In this document: positions 1-8,740 of the stretch, one piece after another
Position numbering within the stretch: the first letter of the stretch is position 1
Layout of the letters: every line of letters begins with the position of its first letter
Assembly (NCBI RefSeq): GCF_017876755.1
Contig: NZ_JAGIOO010000001.1
Span: 4,015,786 to 4,079,785 of the forward strand
Source: Crossiella equi
Lineage (GTDB): Bacteria > Actinomycetota > Actinomycetes > Mycobacteriales > Pseudonocardiaceae
DNA length: 64,000 bases
Direction of reading: 5' to 3'
Notes under the pieces: model-generated
What the model was told of the DNA's origin: nothing
The model's input: the letters and a program-made list of their open reading frames with translations, nothing else
The model's database searches: none
Position numbers and translations under genes: made by a program

Positions 1-424
1 AGTACGGCAAGAATGATGGGCGCAGGAGGCCGCGAACGTTCTCGCAGATCACGGCCTTCGGCTGGATCTCACGGATGGCGCGGAACATCTCCGGGAACAT
101 GTTCCGCTTGTCCTCGTCACCCTTGGCGACGCCTCCGAGGCTGAACGGTTGACAGGGCGGACCGCCAGCGATCAGGTCGACCTTGCCACGCAGGTAGTTG
201 AGGTCGAGTTCCTGCACGTCACCGGGGACGAGGGGCCACGCCTTCTCCCCTTCCTCGGGGATCCACTCGTCCTCACCCCTCAGCTTGGCGCCGTTGAGCT
301 CCAGGGTGTTGCAGGCGTGGCGGGCGAACTCGTTGACCAACAGCGGCCGGAACCCGACGTGGTGCACTGCCATGGCCAGCCCGCCGCCCCCGGCGAACAG
401 CTCCACCGAGGTGCGGTCACTCAT
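1..424 (-). CDS. DNA (cytosine-5) methyltransferase, N-terminal part (cut by window edge)
   Basis: An open frame starts at the ATG at 424 and runs off the left edge, giving about 141 residues. The N-terminus has the SAM-binding motif I (ELFAGGGGLAMA), followed by the catalytic motif IV (GGPPCQPFS, with the PCQ nucleophile Cys) and the motif VI ENV. These are diagnostic of C5-cytosine DNA methyltransferases. A GGAGG sits just before the ATG. It is the last visible gene of a minus-strand operon with a GHKL ATPase, a PD-(D/E)XK protein and a Z1 helicase, so it is probably the protective modification enzyme of that system. The target-recognition domain and any following gene (for example a Vsr nuclease) lie outside the window. 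Target sequence cannot be told. Confidence 0.93.
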   Translation of the reverse strand, partial: MSDRTSVELFAGGGGLAMAVHHVGFRPLLVNEFARHACNTLELNGAKLRGEDEWIPEEGEKAWPLVPGDVQELDLNYLRGKVDLIAGGPPCQPFSLGGVAKGDEDKRNMFPEMFRAIREIQPKAVICENVRGLLRPSFLPY

Positions 425-532
425 CTCGCCTCCACCCGTCCAACCATGGTCGGCAGCCTAGCGCACCAGCCGGATCCACTGGTCATTCGACACGAAAAAT
501 CGCTTGCACACCAGTGACACCTCAGGAAATTA

Positions 533-545
533 GTCCACTGTGGAC
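533..545. repeat. 13-base palindrome GTCCACTGTGGAC (copy 1 of 3)
   Basis: A perfect inverted repeat with 6-base arms and a central T, in the 157-base gap between the Z1 helicase gene and the methyltransferase gene. The same 13-mer or its reverse complement recurs at 16608-16620 and 33305-33317, inside unrelated genes. It could be an operator for the methyltransferase here, but recurrence elsewhere suggests a genome-wide DNA motif. Confidence 0.6.
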
Positions 546-580
546 AATCTTCCCGAGGCGTCACCCCCATCGGCGTCCAG

Positions 581-3424
581 CTACTCCTTCGCCTTCCACA
601 GCAGCGGCCCGCCGGGCAATTCGGCGGCCCCTGGCAACAGGACCATGATCGCCATGACCACACCCTGCGGGTCCATCTCCACCAGCCCAGGCGAGATGTC
701 CTCGTCTCGGCGCACAGCCGGGTAGAGGACCAGCTGGCCGGTCGCGCTCCCCACCACCCGCTGCTTCACGGCGTTCCGGTGGACACTGGTCGAGTTACCC
801 CGGACCTTCCCGTTCGCGTCCACAGCTCGACCGTGCAGACTGAGCGGACCATGGCCTCGAAGCGTGGCCACCCTGCCCTTCTTCTGCTGAGGGAGGATGA
901 CGTCCCAGCCGGTGAGGGACCCGTCTCTCCCCATCGTGCGGATCCACTCCAGGTCGGCACGGAAGCTCGAGTCGTTCGACCACTTCAGCTTCGACAAGAC
1001 CTCGACCATCTCCTCCCGGCCGATGGCGCCGATCAGCGCCTCGAAGGACGAGCTCTTGGCGTTGCTGTCGACATAGCTGAGCGTCTGCCGCTTCTTGGCC
1101 GCGGCGAGCAGCGGGACGCAGGTGTCGATGTTCTCGTCCAGCAGGGCTTGCTGGTGCAGCGTTGGGTAACCGGAGCTCGGTTCCTTCGACCTGGTGCGTC
1201 GCTCGACGAGTACGGCGTTGTACATCTTCGTCGCAGTCGTCGGCCGGAGCAGATGACTGCTCACGAGCGGGGGAACGTTGGCCGGCGTGGTCAGCGGCTT
1301 GCCGTTCTCGTCGGTGTCCGTGTACTGCGCGAGCTCCTCCCGGAAGTTTCTCTCATCCAGACAGATAGACTCGAACGCGTCCCGCAGGTCCCTGGTGAGG
1401 AACACCCGGACCAGGTCGCGGTAGCCGTGCCGGAACCCGAACCAACGCCCCATCTGCATGAGGGCGTCAGCGTTCTTCACACCTCGGATGTAGTACGAGA
1501 CCGTGAGCCCTTCAACGGTGAACCCTCTGGCCAACTTGTTGCCACCGACCATGATTCGCCAGACCGAATGCTGGTCGAAGTCGACTTCGTCCTGCTCGAT
1601 GTCCTTGTCGCTGTTGACCACCAGAACGGGGTTGCGGTTCGGACTGATCCGCTTCGCGGCCTCCCCCAGGTACGGGACGAGGTCCTCGAACGCGGCGGGC
1701 TGGGGAAGGTCGCCAGCCCTCGCGGCTGACACGGGGCGCAAGTCCGAGTCGAACAGGTCACGCAAACGCGAATGGCTGGCCGAGGAGTAGTAACCCGCCT
1801 CGGCCCACGTCTTCCGGATCCAGTCAGCTGTCGTGCGGTGGATGTCGGTGTGCATCGCCTCGTGCACGAGCATGGTGTGGTGGCGGAACTCGCCGTGCCC
1901 GTTCGCTTCGCGGTAGAGCTTCACCGCTGCCGTCAGGACGAAGAAGTCGATCGCCCGCCGCAGGTCCTCGTCCGAGTCGGTGTCCTCGACGAACCGCAGG
2001 TGGGCCTTCTCGTTGGAGTTCGCCGGTGTCCGGTCCTCCACTGGGATGTCGGAGTCCAGGTCGTGGAAGTCCTCCGCACCCATGTAGCCGGGTGGGCGCT
2101 CTAGAGAGATCAGGAAGTCCTTCGGGAAGATGTCCTCAGCGTCACTCGGATCGATGAAGACGTTGGCGAACGGGGTCGCGGTGTACCCCACGTACTGCCC
2201 CCTGGGCAGCATGCCCAGCAGCTCCGATATCAACTTGTTGATCTTGGTGCGTTCCCTCTTCCCGTCCTTCCAGCGCTTGGGGTTGGTCGTGTTCACCGAC
2301 GCCTGGTCGGACTCGTCGTCGATGATCAGGGCGGGGATGTGGGACAACCGGGCGGTGACCCGGTTGAGGTCCTTCACCAGCTTGGCCAGCACCGAGCCGT
2401 TCTTCTTGACGATCATGAGCCGGGCGTCCGCCGCAAGCAGGTTGTCCAAGTGGTGCAGCGGCTTGGTGCGGTCCCGGCGCTCGAAGTCGAGGGCGGCGAT
2501 GCCCTGGCGGAGGCTCTGGTAGTCGAACTTGCGGGTGGTCATCCGGTGGATGTCGGGTTTGCCGACGTCCGCGGGCCGACAACCGTGCTCGACGAACTTG
2601 CCCTTGAGCCAGTCCTCGTCGTGCTGGTAATCCACCCCAGCGAGCGCTTCCGCGCTGTCCGGGTCCACGCCGCGCAGGATGTTTTCCCGCCCCACGAACT
2701 CCATGTCCACGCGCCGCTGGGTCTGCTCCCGCAGCATGTTCGTGGTGCCGGTGAGAACGATGATGAGTCGGTAGCCGGCGTCCACCGCCTTGGCGATGAC
2801 GCCGGTGAAGTTGGCCGTCTTGCCACTCTGCACATAGCCGACCACCAGGCCCTTGGCCTGGTACGGATCCTTTCGAGACGGCTCGCTGAGGCGCTCGACA
2901 ACGTGTCTGGTGGCGTTGTCCAGGCTGGTGATCGCGCTCTCCGACCACCGGCGCCTCTCCCGCAAGTAGTCAGCGTAGTGACTCCAGTAGAAGTCCCTGG
3001 ACCGGATCAGCTCCCCGTCATACCAGGGGTCCCATTCCTTGGCGATGACCACCGTGCCGTCCCCGGCGTGCACCGGGAACAGCGATTCCAGCAGCTTGGC
3101 GGTTTCCACATCGACACGAAGGCGGGCGAGGACGCTCGCCCGGCGTTCAGGCGTGTTGGGCTCCGAGCCCTCGGTCCACTCGCCGTCTTCCGGTCGCGCG
3201 CTGTCCCACTTCGCCAGCCTGATGTGCAGCTCGTTGCGCAGTTCGTCATCCGACGGCGAGGACGCCTCCAGGTAGGCACGCAGGACCTCGTCGGAGATCT
3301 CGATGTCCGGCCCGAACTCCTCGGCCTGCGTCCGGGCGTTGCGGTGCAGGTCCCGGGGGCCACTGCGCTGCATCGCGCCCAACGCGGCCAGATAGGACTC
3401 CGCCACGGCGTCCGACATGGTCAT
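581..3424 (-). CDS. Z1-domain superfamily II helicase of a MORC-like R-M system
   Basis: About 947 residues from the ATG at 3424. That start is chosen because its ATGA overlaps the stop of the upstream PD-(D/E)XK gene; the open frame extends 69 codons further upstream inside that gene. Helicase motifs are clear: Walker A GYVQSGKT at about residues 196-203, Walker B LIIDDESD, motif III GYTATPFANV and a motif VI-like QMGRWFGFR. This is the pattern of Z1-domain proteins, a superfamily II ATPase known mainly from restriction operons with MutL/MORC-like ATPases. Likely role: the DNA-translocating or remodelling motor of the restriction complex, acting in the cytoplasm. The next gene, 157 bases on, is a cytosine methyltransferase. 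Confidence 0.9.
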   Translation of the reverse strand: MTMSDAVAESYLAALGAMQRSGPRDLHRNARTQAEEFGPDIEISDEVLRAYLEASSPSDDELRNELHIRLAKWDSARPEDGEWTEGSEPNTPERRASVLARLRVDVETAKLLESLFPVHAGDGTVVIAKEWDPWYDGELIRSRDFYWSHYADYLRERRRWSESAITSLDNATRHVVERLSEPSRKDPYQAKGLVVGYVQSGKTANFTGVIAKAVDAGYRLIIVLTGTTNMLREQTQRRVDMEFVGRENILRGVDPDSAEALAGVDYQHDEDWLKGKFVEHGCRPADVGKPDIHRMTTRKFDYQSLRQGIAALDFERRDRTKPLHHLDNLLAADARLMIVKKNGSVLAKLVKDLNRVTARLSHIPALIIDDESDQASVNTTNPKRWKDGKRERTKINKLISELLGMLPRGQYVGYTATPFANVFIDPSDAEDIFPKDFLISLERPPGYMGAEDFHDLDSDIPVEDRTPANSNEKAHLRFVEDTDSDEDLRRAIDFFVLTAAVKLYREANGHGEFRHHTMLVHEAMHTDIHRTTADWIRKTWAEAGYYSSASHSRLRDLFDSDLRPVSAARAGDLPQPAAFEDLVPYLGEAAKRISPNRNPVLVVNSDKDIEQDEVDFDQHSVWRIMVGGNKLARGFTVEGLTVSYYIRGVKNADALMQMGRWFGFRHGYRDLVRVFLTRDLRDAFESICLDERNFREELAQYTDTDENGKPLTTPANVPPLVSSHLLRPTTATKMYNAVLVERRTRSKEPSSGYPTLHQQALLDENIDTCVPLLAAAKKRQTLSYVDSNAKSSSFEALIGAIGREEMVEVLSKLKWSNDSSFRADLEWIRTMGRDGSLTGWDVILPQQKKGRVATLRGHGPLSLHGRAVDANGKVRGNSTSVHRNAVKQRVVGSATGQLVLYPAVRRDEDISPGLVEMDPQGVVMAIMVLLPGAAELPGGPLLWKAKE

Positions 3425-4419
3425 CCTTCCTCGAAGCTGATCGCGGCCACGAGCGGCGCGGGCGGGGCGCTGACCGGGTCGAGGCCCGTGAGGTCGACGC
3501 GGTATCGGACCTCGGTGAGCCGCTCGAGCGCCACTCCTGCCCCGGTCAGGTCGTCCTGGGTCAATCGGGGGAAGTCCCCGGCCACGGTGTAGGCGGCCGA
3601 TGGCGTCCGCCGGGTCCACCGCGTTCGGCACTGTTCGGCCAAGCCGTCAGACCAACCCCAAGCCGCGAGGCCCGCTTCCAAGCTGTCCCGGTCAGCACCG
3701 GAGCCGACCAGGCCGCGCACCGAGGTAATCAAGTCGGGCAGCCGGGCTCCGGCACCCGCGCCGGCCTGGGTGAGCTGGTGGGAGACGAGCCAGAGCGGAC
3801 GGTCGTGGGTCGGACTCAACTGGGTCAGGGACTCGACCCAGTGCACCCGGCGCTCGCTCGTCGTGGTCTTGACCTCGATGTCACTGTCCGCCAGCCCGAG
3901 GTCGTGCTCCTCGCGGTCGCCGCCCCGCCACCCCGCCACGGCCGTCTCCGCGTCGATGGCGTCGATCAACCCGGCCAGGCTGAGCAGCTCGCCGAAGAGA
4001 CCGATCTCGCGTTCCCTCGGGAACTCCTCATCTGGCTTCAGCAGCGTCTCGAACTGCCTGAGGGTGGCGGCCAGCGCGTCCGCGGGCCGCATCTTGTCGA
4101 GCTGGACGCGGTCGGCGACCGAGCACAGCAACGGGTAGGCGGCTCGGAACAAGGCGGGCACGGTTACGACCACCTCGAACGCGCGCCCACTGGCCTGGTG
4201 TGTCAGACGGGTGGACACGTGCTGGAGGTGGGTCGGCGGTGTGCGACCGACATCGGGCGCGTGGATCCGCAGCCCCATGTGCCCCGCCGCCGGGGTCACG
4301 AAGAGCCATGCCGCCGGTGCACCGGGGATGGGGTTGAGGAACGGGATCCGCTCGTCGAGCACCCGGCCCAGGTGTTCCGGGGACAGGTGGCGGTCCTGCC
4401 TCGACACGTCAGCGCTCAC
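3421..4419 (-). CDS. PD-(D/E)XK motif protein (DUF4420-like), predicted restriction nuclease
   Basis: 332 residues from a GTG at 4419, whose GTGA overlaps the stop of the GHKL ATPase gene; its own stop overlaps the Z1 gene start. The central stretch EREIGLFGELLSL...GWRGG...HDLGL followed by DIEVKTTTS gives the E...D...E-x-K arrangement of a PD-(D/E)XK nuclease fold. This matches the DUF4420/PD-(D/E)XK family that accompanies Z1 and GHKL ATPases in R-M operons. It is probably the DNA-cleaving subunit. Four-base overlaps on both sides indicate translational coupling and fixed stoichiometry with its partners. Activity is inferred from the motif only. Confidence 0.85.
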   Translation of the reverse strand: MSADVSRQDRHLSPEHLGRVLDERIPFLNPIPGAPAAWLFVTPAAGHMGLRIHAPDVGRTPPTHLQHVSTRLTHQASGRAFEVVVTVPALFRAAYPLLCSVADRVQLDKMRPADALAATLRQFETLLKPDEEFPREREIGLFGELLSLAGLIDAIDAETAVAGWRGGDREEHDLGLADSDIEVKTTTSERRVHWVESLTQLSPTHDRPLWLVSHQLTQAGAGAGARLPDLITSVRGLVGSGADRDSLEAGLAAWGWSDGLAEQCRTRWTRRTPSAAYTVAGDFPRLTQDDLTGAGVALERLTEVRYRVDLTGLDPVSAPPAPLVAAISFEEG

Positions 4420-5942
4420 CGGCGCTCCGCCTGCACCGCGGTGGTGAGGAGCGACTTCCAGAGCTCGACGTTGTCCTTGTCCCTCGGCCCGAGGTAGTCG
4501 CCCTTGAAGACGTCCTCCATCAACAGGTAGACAAGGGTCTTGAGGAGTGGCAGGTCGTTCAGCCCGCCGTGGCGGTCACCGAGGAGCATTTTCCGGTAAC
4601 GCTTGTTCAACCAGATGGTCTGCTCTTCTCGGTCGATCTCGAAGAACGCGTCGCCCTCGAAATCGTCCCAGCGGATGTCGATGGGATCCGCGTCCGCGGC
4701 GGGGATCTCGCGTTCGATCGTGCCTCGGAGGCTGGGCGAGAAGCCTCGCCCCGGCGGGATCATCGCCTTGCGGCTCTGGTCCCTCTTCCTGCTCTCCTGG
4801 AAGAGCCCCTCGACGAGCTGGAAGTAGTCGTCGAAGGTCGTCCCGTCGTCGGCGACGGCGTCCGCGCAGGCCTGGCTGAAGCCCGGCCTGACCTGGACCC
4901 TCGACTTCTCCGGGTTCATCTGGAACAGCGTCTCGACGTCACCGTCGATCTCGACCTCAACACGCGCCAACTGGAGCCTCGCGTGCGACGCGTGGACTCC
5001 TTCCCAGCCGCCGAACTGGAGCAGGCGGTCCCGTCGATAGAAGTACAGGCCCTGGTGATCGGCGGCGCGACCGTTGATCCGGAACTCGGTGGCCTTCGAC
5101 CCCGGTGGCCAGACGTGGCACCGGAAGGTGAGCTCCATGCCGCCCGCCGTCGCCTTGAGGTCCTTCGGGAACCCGGTCGCGCCGGTGCGGTGATAACGGA
5201 ACGGGTTGACCGGTTTCACCTGGATCTGCGAGGTGGGGCCAGGGGCGTCCGCGTCGTGGACGTCGAAAACGATGGTGATGCGACCGTCGTCGAGGAGCCG
5301 GTGGAACACCAGACCGAGATGGGCGCTGGCTTCGTCGATCTTGTGGTGGACGAACCGTTCGACCGCTGATCCTTCGCGGCTGGAGGGGAAGCCTCCGACC
5401 GCGTCCCAGCGGATGACAGTGCCAGTACCAGTGCTGGGGATGCCCCGCGCCTCGTGGAGCTCACCAGCGGCGAAGTCTTCGGGCACGACATCGCAGAGGA
5501 ACCCGGTCGTCGTCGCGTTGAGCCGCCAACGCCGACCGACAGCCGGCGCCCCTGCCGCTTGGGAGAGCACTGTCAGCTCACGGGCCTGGCTGAACGAGGC
5601 GGCCTTGAGGCCGATGCCGAACCGGCCGAGATCAGCCGCCCCGTACTCACGGCGCCCACCGACCCGCATCGCCTCGTCGATCCGGCCAGGGGAGATGCCC
5701 CTCCCGTTGTCCACGACGTAGAGGGAGCACAGACGTCCCTCAGCGCGCACGAAGCGGATTAGGACGTGGGTCGCTCCCGCGTCGATGGAGTTGTCGACCA
5801 GATCGGCCAGGGCAGTCTGGAAAGAGTGGTTGCGCCCGATCGCGTCCATCGCGCTGGGATCCGGTGGGAGCTCGACGCTCCCAGTAGTCGGGACGCTGGC
5901 GCTCCACTCGGTCATGCTCACTGAAAGCCACCCCTCGTTCAC
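4416..5942 (-). CDS. GHKL (MutL/MORC-like) ATPase, first gene of the R-M operon
   Basis: 508 residues from a GTG at 5942 preceded by AGGGGCGG about 9 bases upstream; an internal ATG at 5915 is an alternative start. The Bergerat ATP-binding fold is complete in the N-terminal 150 residues: motif N ALADLVDNSIDAGA, G1 DNGRGI, and G2 GRFGIGLKAASFS. This is the MutL/MORC branch of GHKL ATPases rather than a histidine kinase, and no HisKA domain is seen. The C-terminal part has no motif I can name. In MORC-like R-M systems the ATPase is thought to form an ATP-gated clamp on DNA that works with the Z1 helicase and nuclease. It leads the operon, so its upstream region (5943-6152) should carry the promoter. 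Confidence 0.9.
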   Translation of the reverse strand: MNEGWLSVSMTEWSASVPTTGSVELPPDPSAMDAIGRNHSFQTALADLVDNSIDAGATHVLIRFVRAEGRLCSLYVVDNGRGISPGRIDEAMRVGGRREYGAADLGRFGIGLKAASFSQARELTVLSQAAGAPAVGRRWRLNATTTGFLCDVVPEDFAAGELHEARGIPSTGTGTVIRWDAVGGFPSSREGSAVERFVHHKIDEASAHLGLVFHRLLDDGRITIVFDVHDADAPGPTSQIQVKPVNPFRYHRTGATGFPKDLKATAGGMELTFRCHVWPPGSKATEFRINGRAADHQGLYFYRRDRLLQFGGWEGVHASHARLQLARVEVEIDGDVETLFQMNPEKSRVQVRPGFSQACADAVADDGTTFDDYFQLVEGLFQESRKRDQSRKAMIPPGRGFSPSLRGTIEREIPAADADPIDIRWDDFEGDAFFEIDREEQTIWLNKRYRKMLLGDRHGGLNDLPLLKTLVYLLMEDVFKGDYLGPRDKDNVELWKSLLTTAVQAERR

Positions 5943-6152
5943 TCACGTCTACCGCCCCTAAATAGATCCCCCAGGTAGGCGCGTTACATAGGATAGCCGC
6001 GTGATTACGAAACGAGCGCACACCGTTACCGAACCACCATTTCGATAGGCAACCACCGGCATGATTGATCGCCAGATCTACCAGCGGGGTCCGACAAAAT
6101 CGGCGGAGGTGCGGCGATGATGCGGCCTGGCTGTCACAAAGGCGACAGGTCA

Positions 6153-7013
6153 TCAGCCCAGCGCCTCGGCGGCCAGCCCCGCGACGTAGGTCTGCCCCTT
6201 GGTGTTCGGGTGGACCGGCACCGACGGAGATGTCGGGAGGATGCCCTCGACCCATTTGGCGCCCGGCAGCTGGCAGACGTCGTGGCCGGTGGTCAGGCCC
6301 GGGTTGACGAAGGTGGCGCCCGCGGCCTTGGACCACGTTGCCAGGGCGGCGTTCAGGGTGTGCTGGAAGGTGTCCAGGTAGGGGACGTCGCCCTCGGCGA
6401 TCGGGACCAGGGGCCAGCAGCCCTTGGTGGGTGGGAGGAGGCGGAGGTAGCCCACCACCGCCAGGCGGGCTTTCGGGGCGCGGGTTCGGATGCCTTCCAG
6501 GACCTTGGTGAACTTGGGTTTCAGGGTTTCCAGGCGGTTGGTGAGGTCGTTGCCGAAGTGGGTTCCGCAGGGGGTGCCCGCCGGGTTGGTCAGGCTCAGG
6601 GTGGCGCAGGTCAGGACGATGTCGGCGAAGCCGATGTCGTTGCCGCCGATGGTCAGGGTGACCAGGTCCGTGTCCTTGGTCAGGGCGTCGAACTGGGGTG
6701 GGTTCTGCCCCAGCGGGACGCCCTGGGGTTCGGTCATGTGCGGGGTCCGGGCCGCGCCGCAGGTGCGGTCCACGAAGGTCTTGGGGCGGAGGCGGGCGGC
6801 CAGTTGCGCCGGGTAGTTGTCCCTGGATCTCGCGCAGCCCACCGGGTCCAGGTGGACGTTGGTCAGCGTGCCTACCGAGGCGAAGGAGTCGCCGAGCGCC
6901 ACGTAGCGGGTCACCTCGGCCGGGGAGGCCAGCGCCGGGGTGGCGCTGGCCAGTGCGGACAGGGTCAGGAGGGTGGCCGCGGTGAGGCGGCGGGCACGAG
7001 CACCGATGGTCAT
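6153..7013 (-). CDS. Secreted SGNH/GDSL-family esterase or lipase
   Basis: 286 residues with an Arg-rich N-terminus, hydrophobic core and AxA-type cleavage site near residue 29, a Sec signal peptide. Mature motifs are block I ALGDSFAS (Ser43 nucleophile), block III LTIGGNDIGF, and a C-terminal VPVHPNTKGQ carrying the catalytic His. Four further Cys residues probably form disulfides, as in Streptomyces secreted GDSL lipases. It is predicted to hydrolyse esters of lipids or polysaccharide acyl groups outside the cell; the substrate is unknown. It is a single-gene unit divergent from the DUF1345 gene across a 175-base gap. Confidence 0.9.
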   Translation of the reverse strand: MTIGARARRLTAATLLTLSALASATPALASPAEVTRYVALGDSFASVGTLTNVHLDPVGCARSRDNYPAQLAARLRPKTFVDRTCGAARTPHMTEPQGVPLGQNPPQFDALTKDTDLVTLTIGGNDIGFADIVLTCATLSLTNPAGTPCGTHFGNDLTNRLETLKPKFTKVLEGIRTRAPKARLAVVGYLRLLPPTKGCWPLVPIAEGDVPYLDTFQHTLNAALATWSKAAGATFVNPGLTTGHDVCQLPGAKWVEGILPTSPSVPVHPNTKGQTYVAGLAAEALG

Positions 7014-7127
7014 GACTGGCCTTCCCTACTTGCGAGTAGCAAGACGGGGAACAGCGTGGACGGGGACCTGGGGACACAAAAAGATGCCTCGGAAGGCTTT
7101 CACTAGGCCAAACGTGTGAACTTCGGA

Positions 7128-7143
7128 GGGTAAGCGCTTTCAC
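7128..7143. promoter_or_regulatory. Possible LacI-family operator (GGGTAAGCGCTTTCAC)
   Basis: The site resembles the general LacI/GalR half-site palindrome TGAAAGCGCTTTCA, with the central AGCGCT and right arm intact and the left arm degenerate. It sits between the divergent esterase (starts 7013) and DUF1345 (starts 7189) genes. No LacI-type regulator is encoded in the window, so this is a weak call. Confidence 0.25.
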
Positions 7144-7188
7144 TATGGGCTGCACCAATCGCCCACACCGCTTCCGGGAGACCCTCCG

Positions 7189-7806
7189 ATGATCAAGAGT
7201 GCGTCCTTCGTGCTCACCCGCCTGCTGGACCTCGCCCTGCTGCTGCTCGGCCTGGCCACGTTCTTCCTCGACGACCTGGTGTGGGTGGCCGCCTGGGACC
7301 TGCTGGCGGTGGTCTACCTGGCCGTGCGCGTCTACCGGGTGCGCCGCGGGCGGACCGGGCGCTCGCCCGAGTGGCTGCGCACCACCCTTGGCCCCCGCAC
7401 CGGGCTGCTGTTCACCCTCTTCGCCAGCATCGTGGGCATCTCGGCCGGGCTGAGCATCGTGATGCCCCTCGAGGAGACCGCGGAGGTGCAGGAGATCAAC
7501 AAGTTCTTCGCGGTGCCCGCCGTGCTGCTGGCCTGGGCGATCCTGCACTTCGGCTACGCCGAGCGCTACGCGCAGGCCTACTACAAGGCGCTGCCCCAGG
7601 AGATCCTGGTCTTCCCGGAGACCGAGCGGCCCAACTTCGCGGACTTCGCCTACTTCGCCTTCACCATCGGCAACACGTTCGCGGTATCCGATGTGGAGAC
7701 CCGCACCAGCGCGGTGCGCACGCGGGTGCTGGCGCACGGCGTGCTCAGCTTCATCTACAACACCGTCACCCTCGGCATCGCGATCGGCGTGATCACCGGC
7801 AAGTAG
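7189..7806 (+). CDS. DUF1345 family membrane protein
   Basis: 205 residues with about five hydrophobic segments. The signature DFAYFAFTIGNTFAVSDV followed by HGVLSFIYNTVTLG is the C-terminal hallmark of DUF1345 integral membrane proteins, whose function is unknown. The ATG at 7189 follows a GGGAG. It is a standalone gene; the next gene starts 44 bases after its stop. Confidence 0.85.
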   Translation: MIKSASFVLTRLLDLALLLLGLATFFLDDLVWVAAWDLLAVVYLAVRVYRVRRGRTGRSPEWLRTTLGPRTGLLFTLFASIVGISAGLSIVMPLEETAEVQEINKFFAVPAVLLAWAILHFGYAERYAQAYYKALPQEILVFPETERPNFADFAYFAFTIGNTFAVSDVETRTSAVRTRVLAHGVLSFIYNTVTLGIAIGVITGK

Positions 7807-7850
7807 CCGGGCGGCAGTTTTGCCCCCACCCGCCGGGGCACCCGAAACCC

Positions 7851-8708
7851 ATGGGAGACATCAGGATCGGCACCGCCGGGTGGTCCGACCCGGAGCTCGT
7901 CGCCTCCGGCTGGTACCCGCCCGGCACGCGTTCCCCCGCCCGGCGGCTCGGCCACTACGCCACCCGGTTCGACTTCGTGGAGGTCAACTCCACCTACTAC
8001 GGGCTGCCCAGCTCGGCGAACTCGGCGGCCTGGGCCGAGCGCACCCCGGACGGTTTCCTGTTCAACGTCAAGGCCTTCAGCCTGCTCACCCACCACCACA
8101 CGCGCTCGGCGATGCTGCCCACCGACCTGCGGCCGGGCGGCGCGAACGTTGTGCGGCAACGGGATCTGGCCCCGGAGGTGCTCGATGAGGTGTGGCTGCG
8201 GTTCGGCACCGCGCTGGTTCCCCTTGCCACGGCGGGGAAACTCGGCCTGCTGGTGTTCCAGTTCCCGCCCTGGTTCACCCCGGAGGGCTGGGCACTGGAC
8301 TACCTGGTGGAGTGCCGCGACCGGCTCGCCCCGCTGCGGATCGCCGTGGAGCTCCGGGACCCGTCCTGGTTCGCCGACCCGGACAAGACCCTCGGTTTCC
8401 TCGCCGAGCACGGCATCGCGCACGTGGCGGTGGACATGCCGCAGGGCCTGCCGGGGTCGGTCCCGCCGCTGCCGGAGGTCACCGCCGAGGACGCCGTGGT
8501 ACGGCTGCACGGGCGCAGCCCGGACTGGACGCACGGCGACAAGCGCGAGCGCTACCGGTACCGCTACGCCGAGGAGGAGCTGGCCGACTGGGCGGCGCGG
8601 ATCCGGCGGCTGGCGCCGAAGGCGCGGCGCACGTTCGTCGCGTTCAACAACTGCTGTGCGGACAACCCGCAGGTGAACGCCGCGCGGCTGCGCGAGCTGC
8701 TGGCTTGA
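7851..8708 (+). CDS. DUF72 (YecE-like) TIM-barrel protein
   Basis: 285 residues from the ATG at 7851; the open frame extends far upstream but overlaps DUF1345 in a shadow frame. N-terminal IRIGTAGWSD, the FVEVNSTYYGLP segment, FLFNVKAF, LLVFQFPPWF, and a final TFVAFNNCCADNPQVNA are the conserved stretches of the DUF72 family. The fold is a TIM barrel. The biochemical role is not established in the literature I can rely on. It ends 32 bases before the alcohol dehydrogenase start, but that gene has its own promoter in the gap. Confidence 0.9.
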   Translation: MGDIRIGTAGWSDPELVASGWYPPGTRSPARRLGHYATRFDFVEVNSTYYGLPSSANSAAWAERTPDGFLFNVKAFSLLTHHHTRSAMLPTDLRPGGANVVRQRDLAPEVLDEVWLRFGTALVPLATAGKLGLLVFQFPPWFTPEGWALDYLVECRDRLAPLRIAVELRDPSWFADPDKTLGFLAEHGIAHVAVDMPQGLPGSVPPLPEVTAEDAVVRLHGRSPDWTHGDKRERYRYRYAEEELADWAARIRRLAPKARRTFVAFNNCCADNPQVNAARLRELLA

Positions 8709-8734
8709 CAGGGTTTAAGACGACCGGTCATATT
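8705..8734 (+). promoter_or_regulatory. Promoter with TetR-type operator for the alcohol dehydrogenase gene
   Basis: A consensus -35 TTGACA (8705-8710) is followed after 18 bases by CATATT (8729-8734). The spacer and -10 are covered by the imperfect palindrome AAGACGACCGGTCATATT (8717-8734; 14 of 18 positions symmetric). The same 18-mer with one change lies in the promoter of the nearby TetR gene. The start codon at 8741 is about where transcription should begin, so the mRNA may be leaderless. Confidence 0.75.
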
Positions 8735-8740
8735 GAGCCC

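Noticed and set aside
5740-7737. A 665-codon minus-strand open frame
   Set aside because: It is an antisense/shifted-frame shadow: its amino acids are Pro/Gly/Arg/His-rich, while the GHKL ATPase and SGNH esterase with clear motifs occupy the same DNA.
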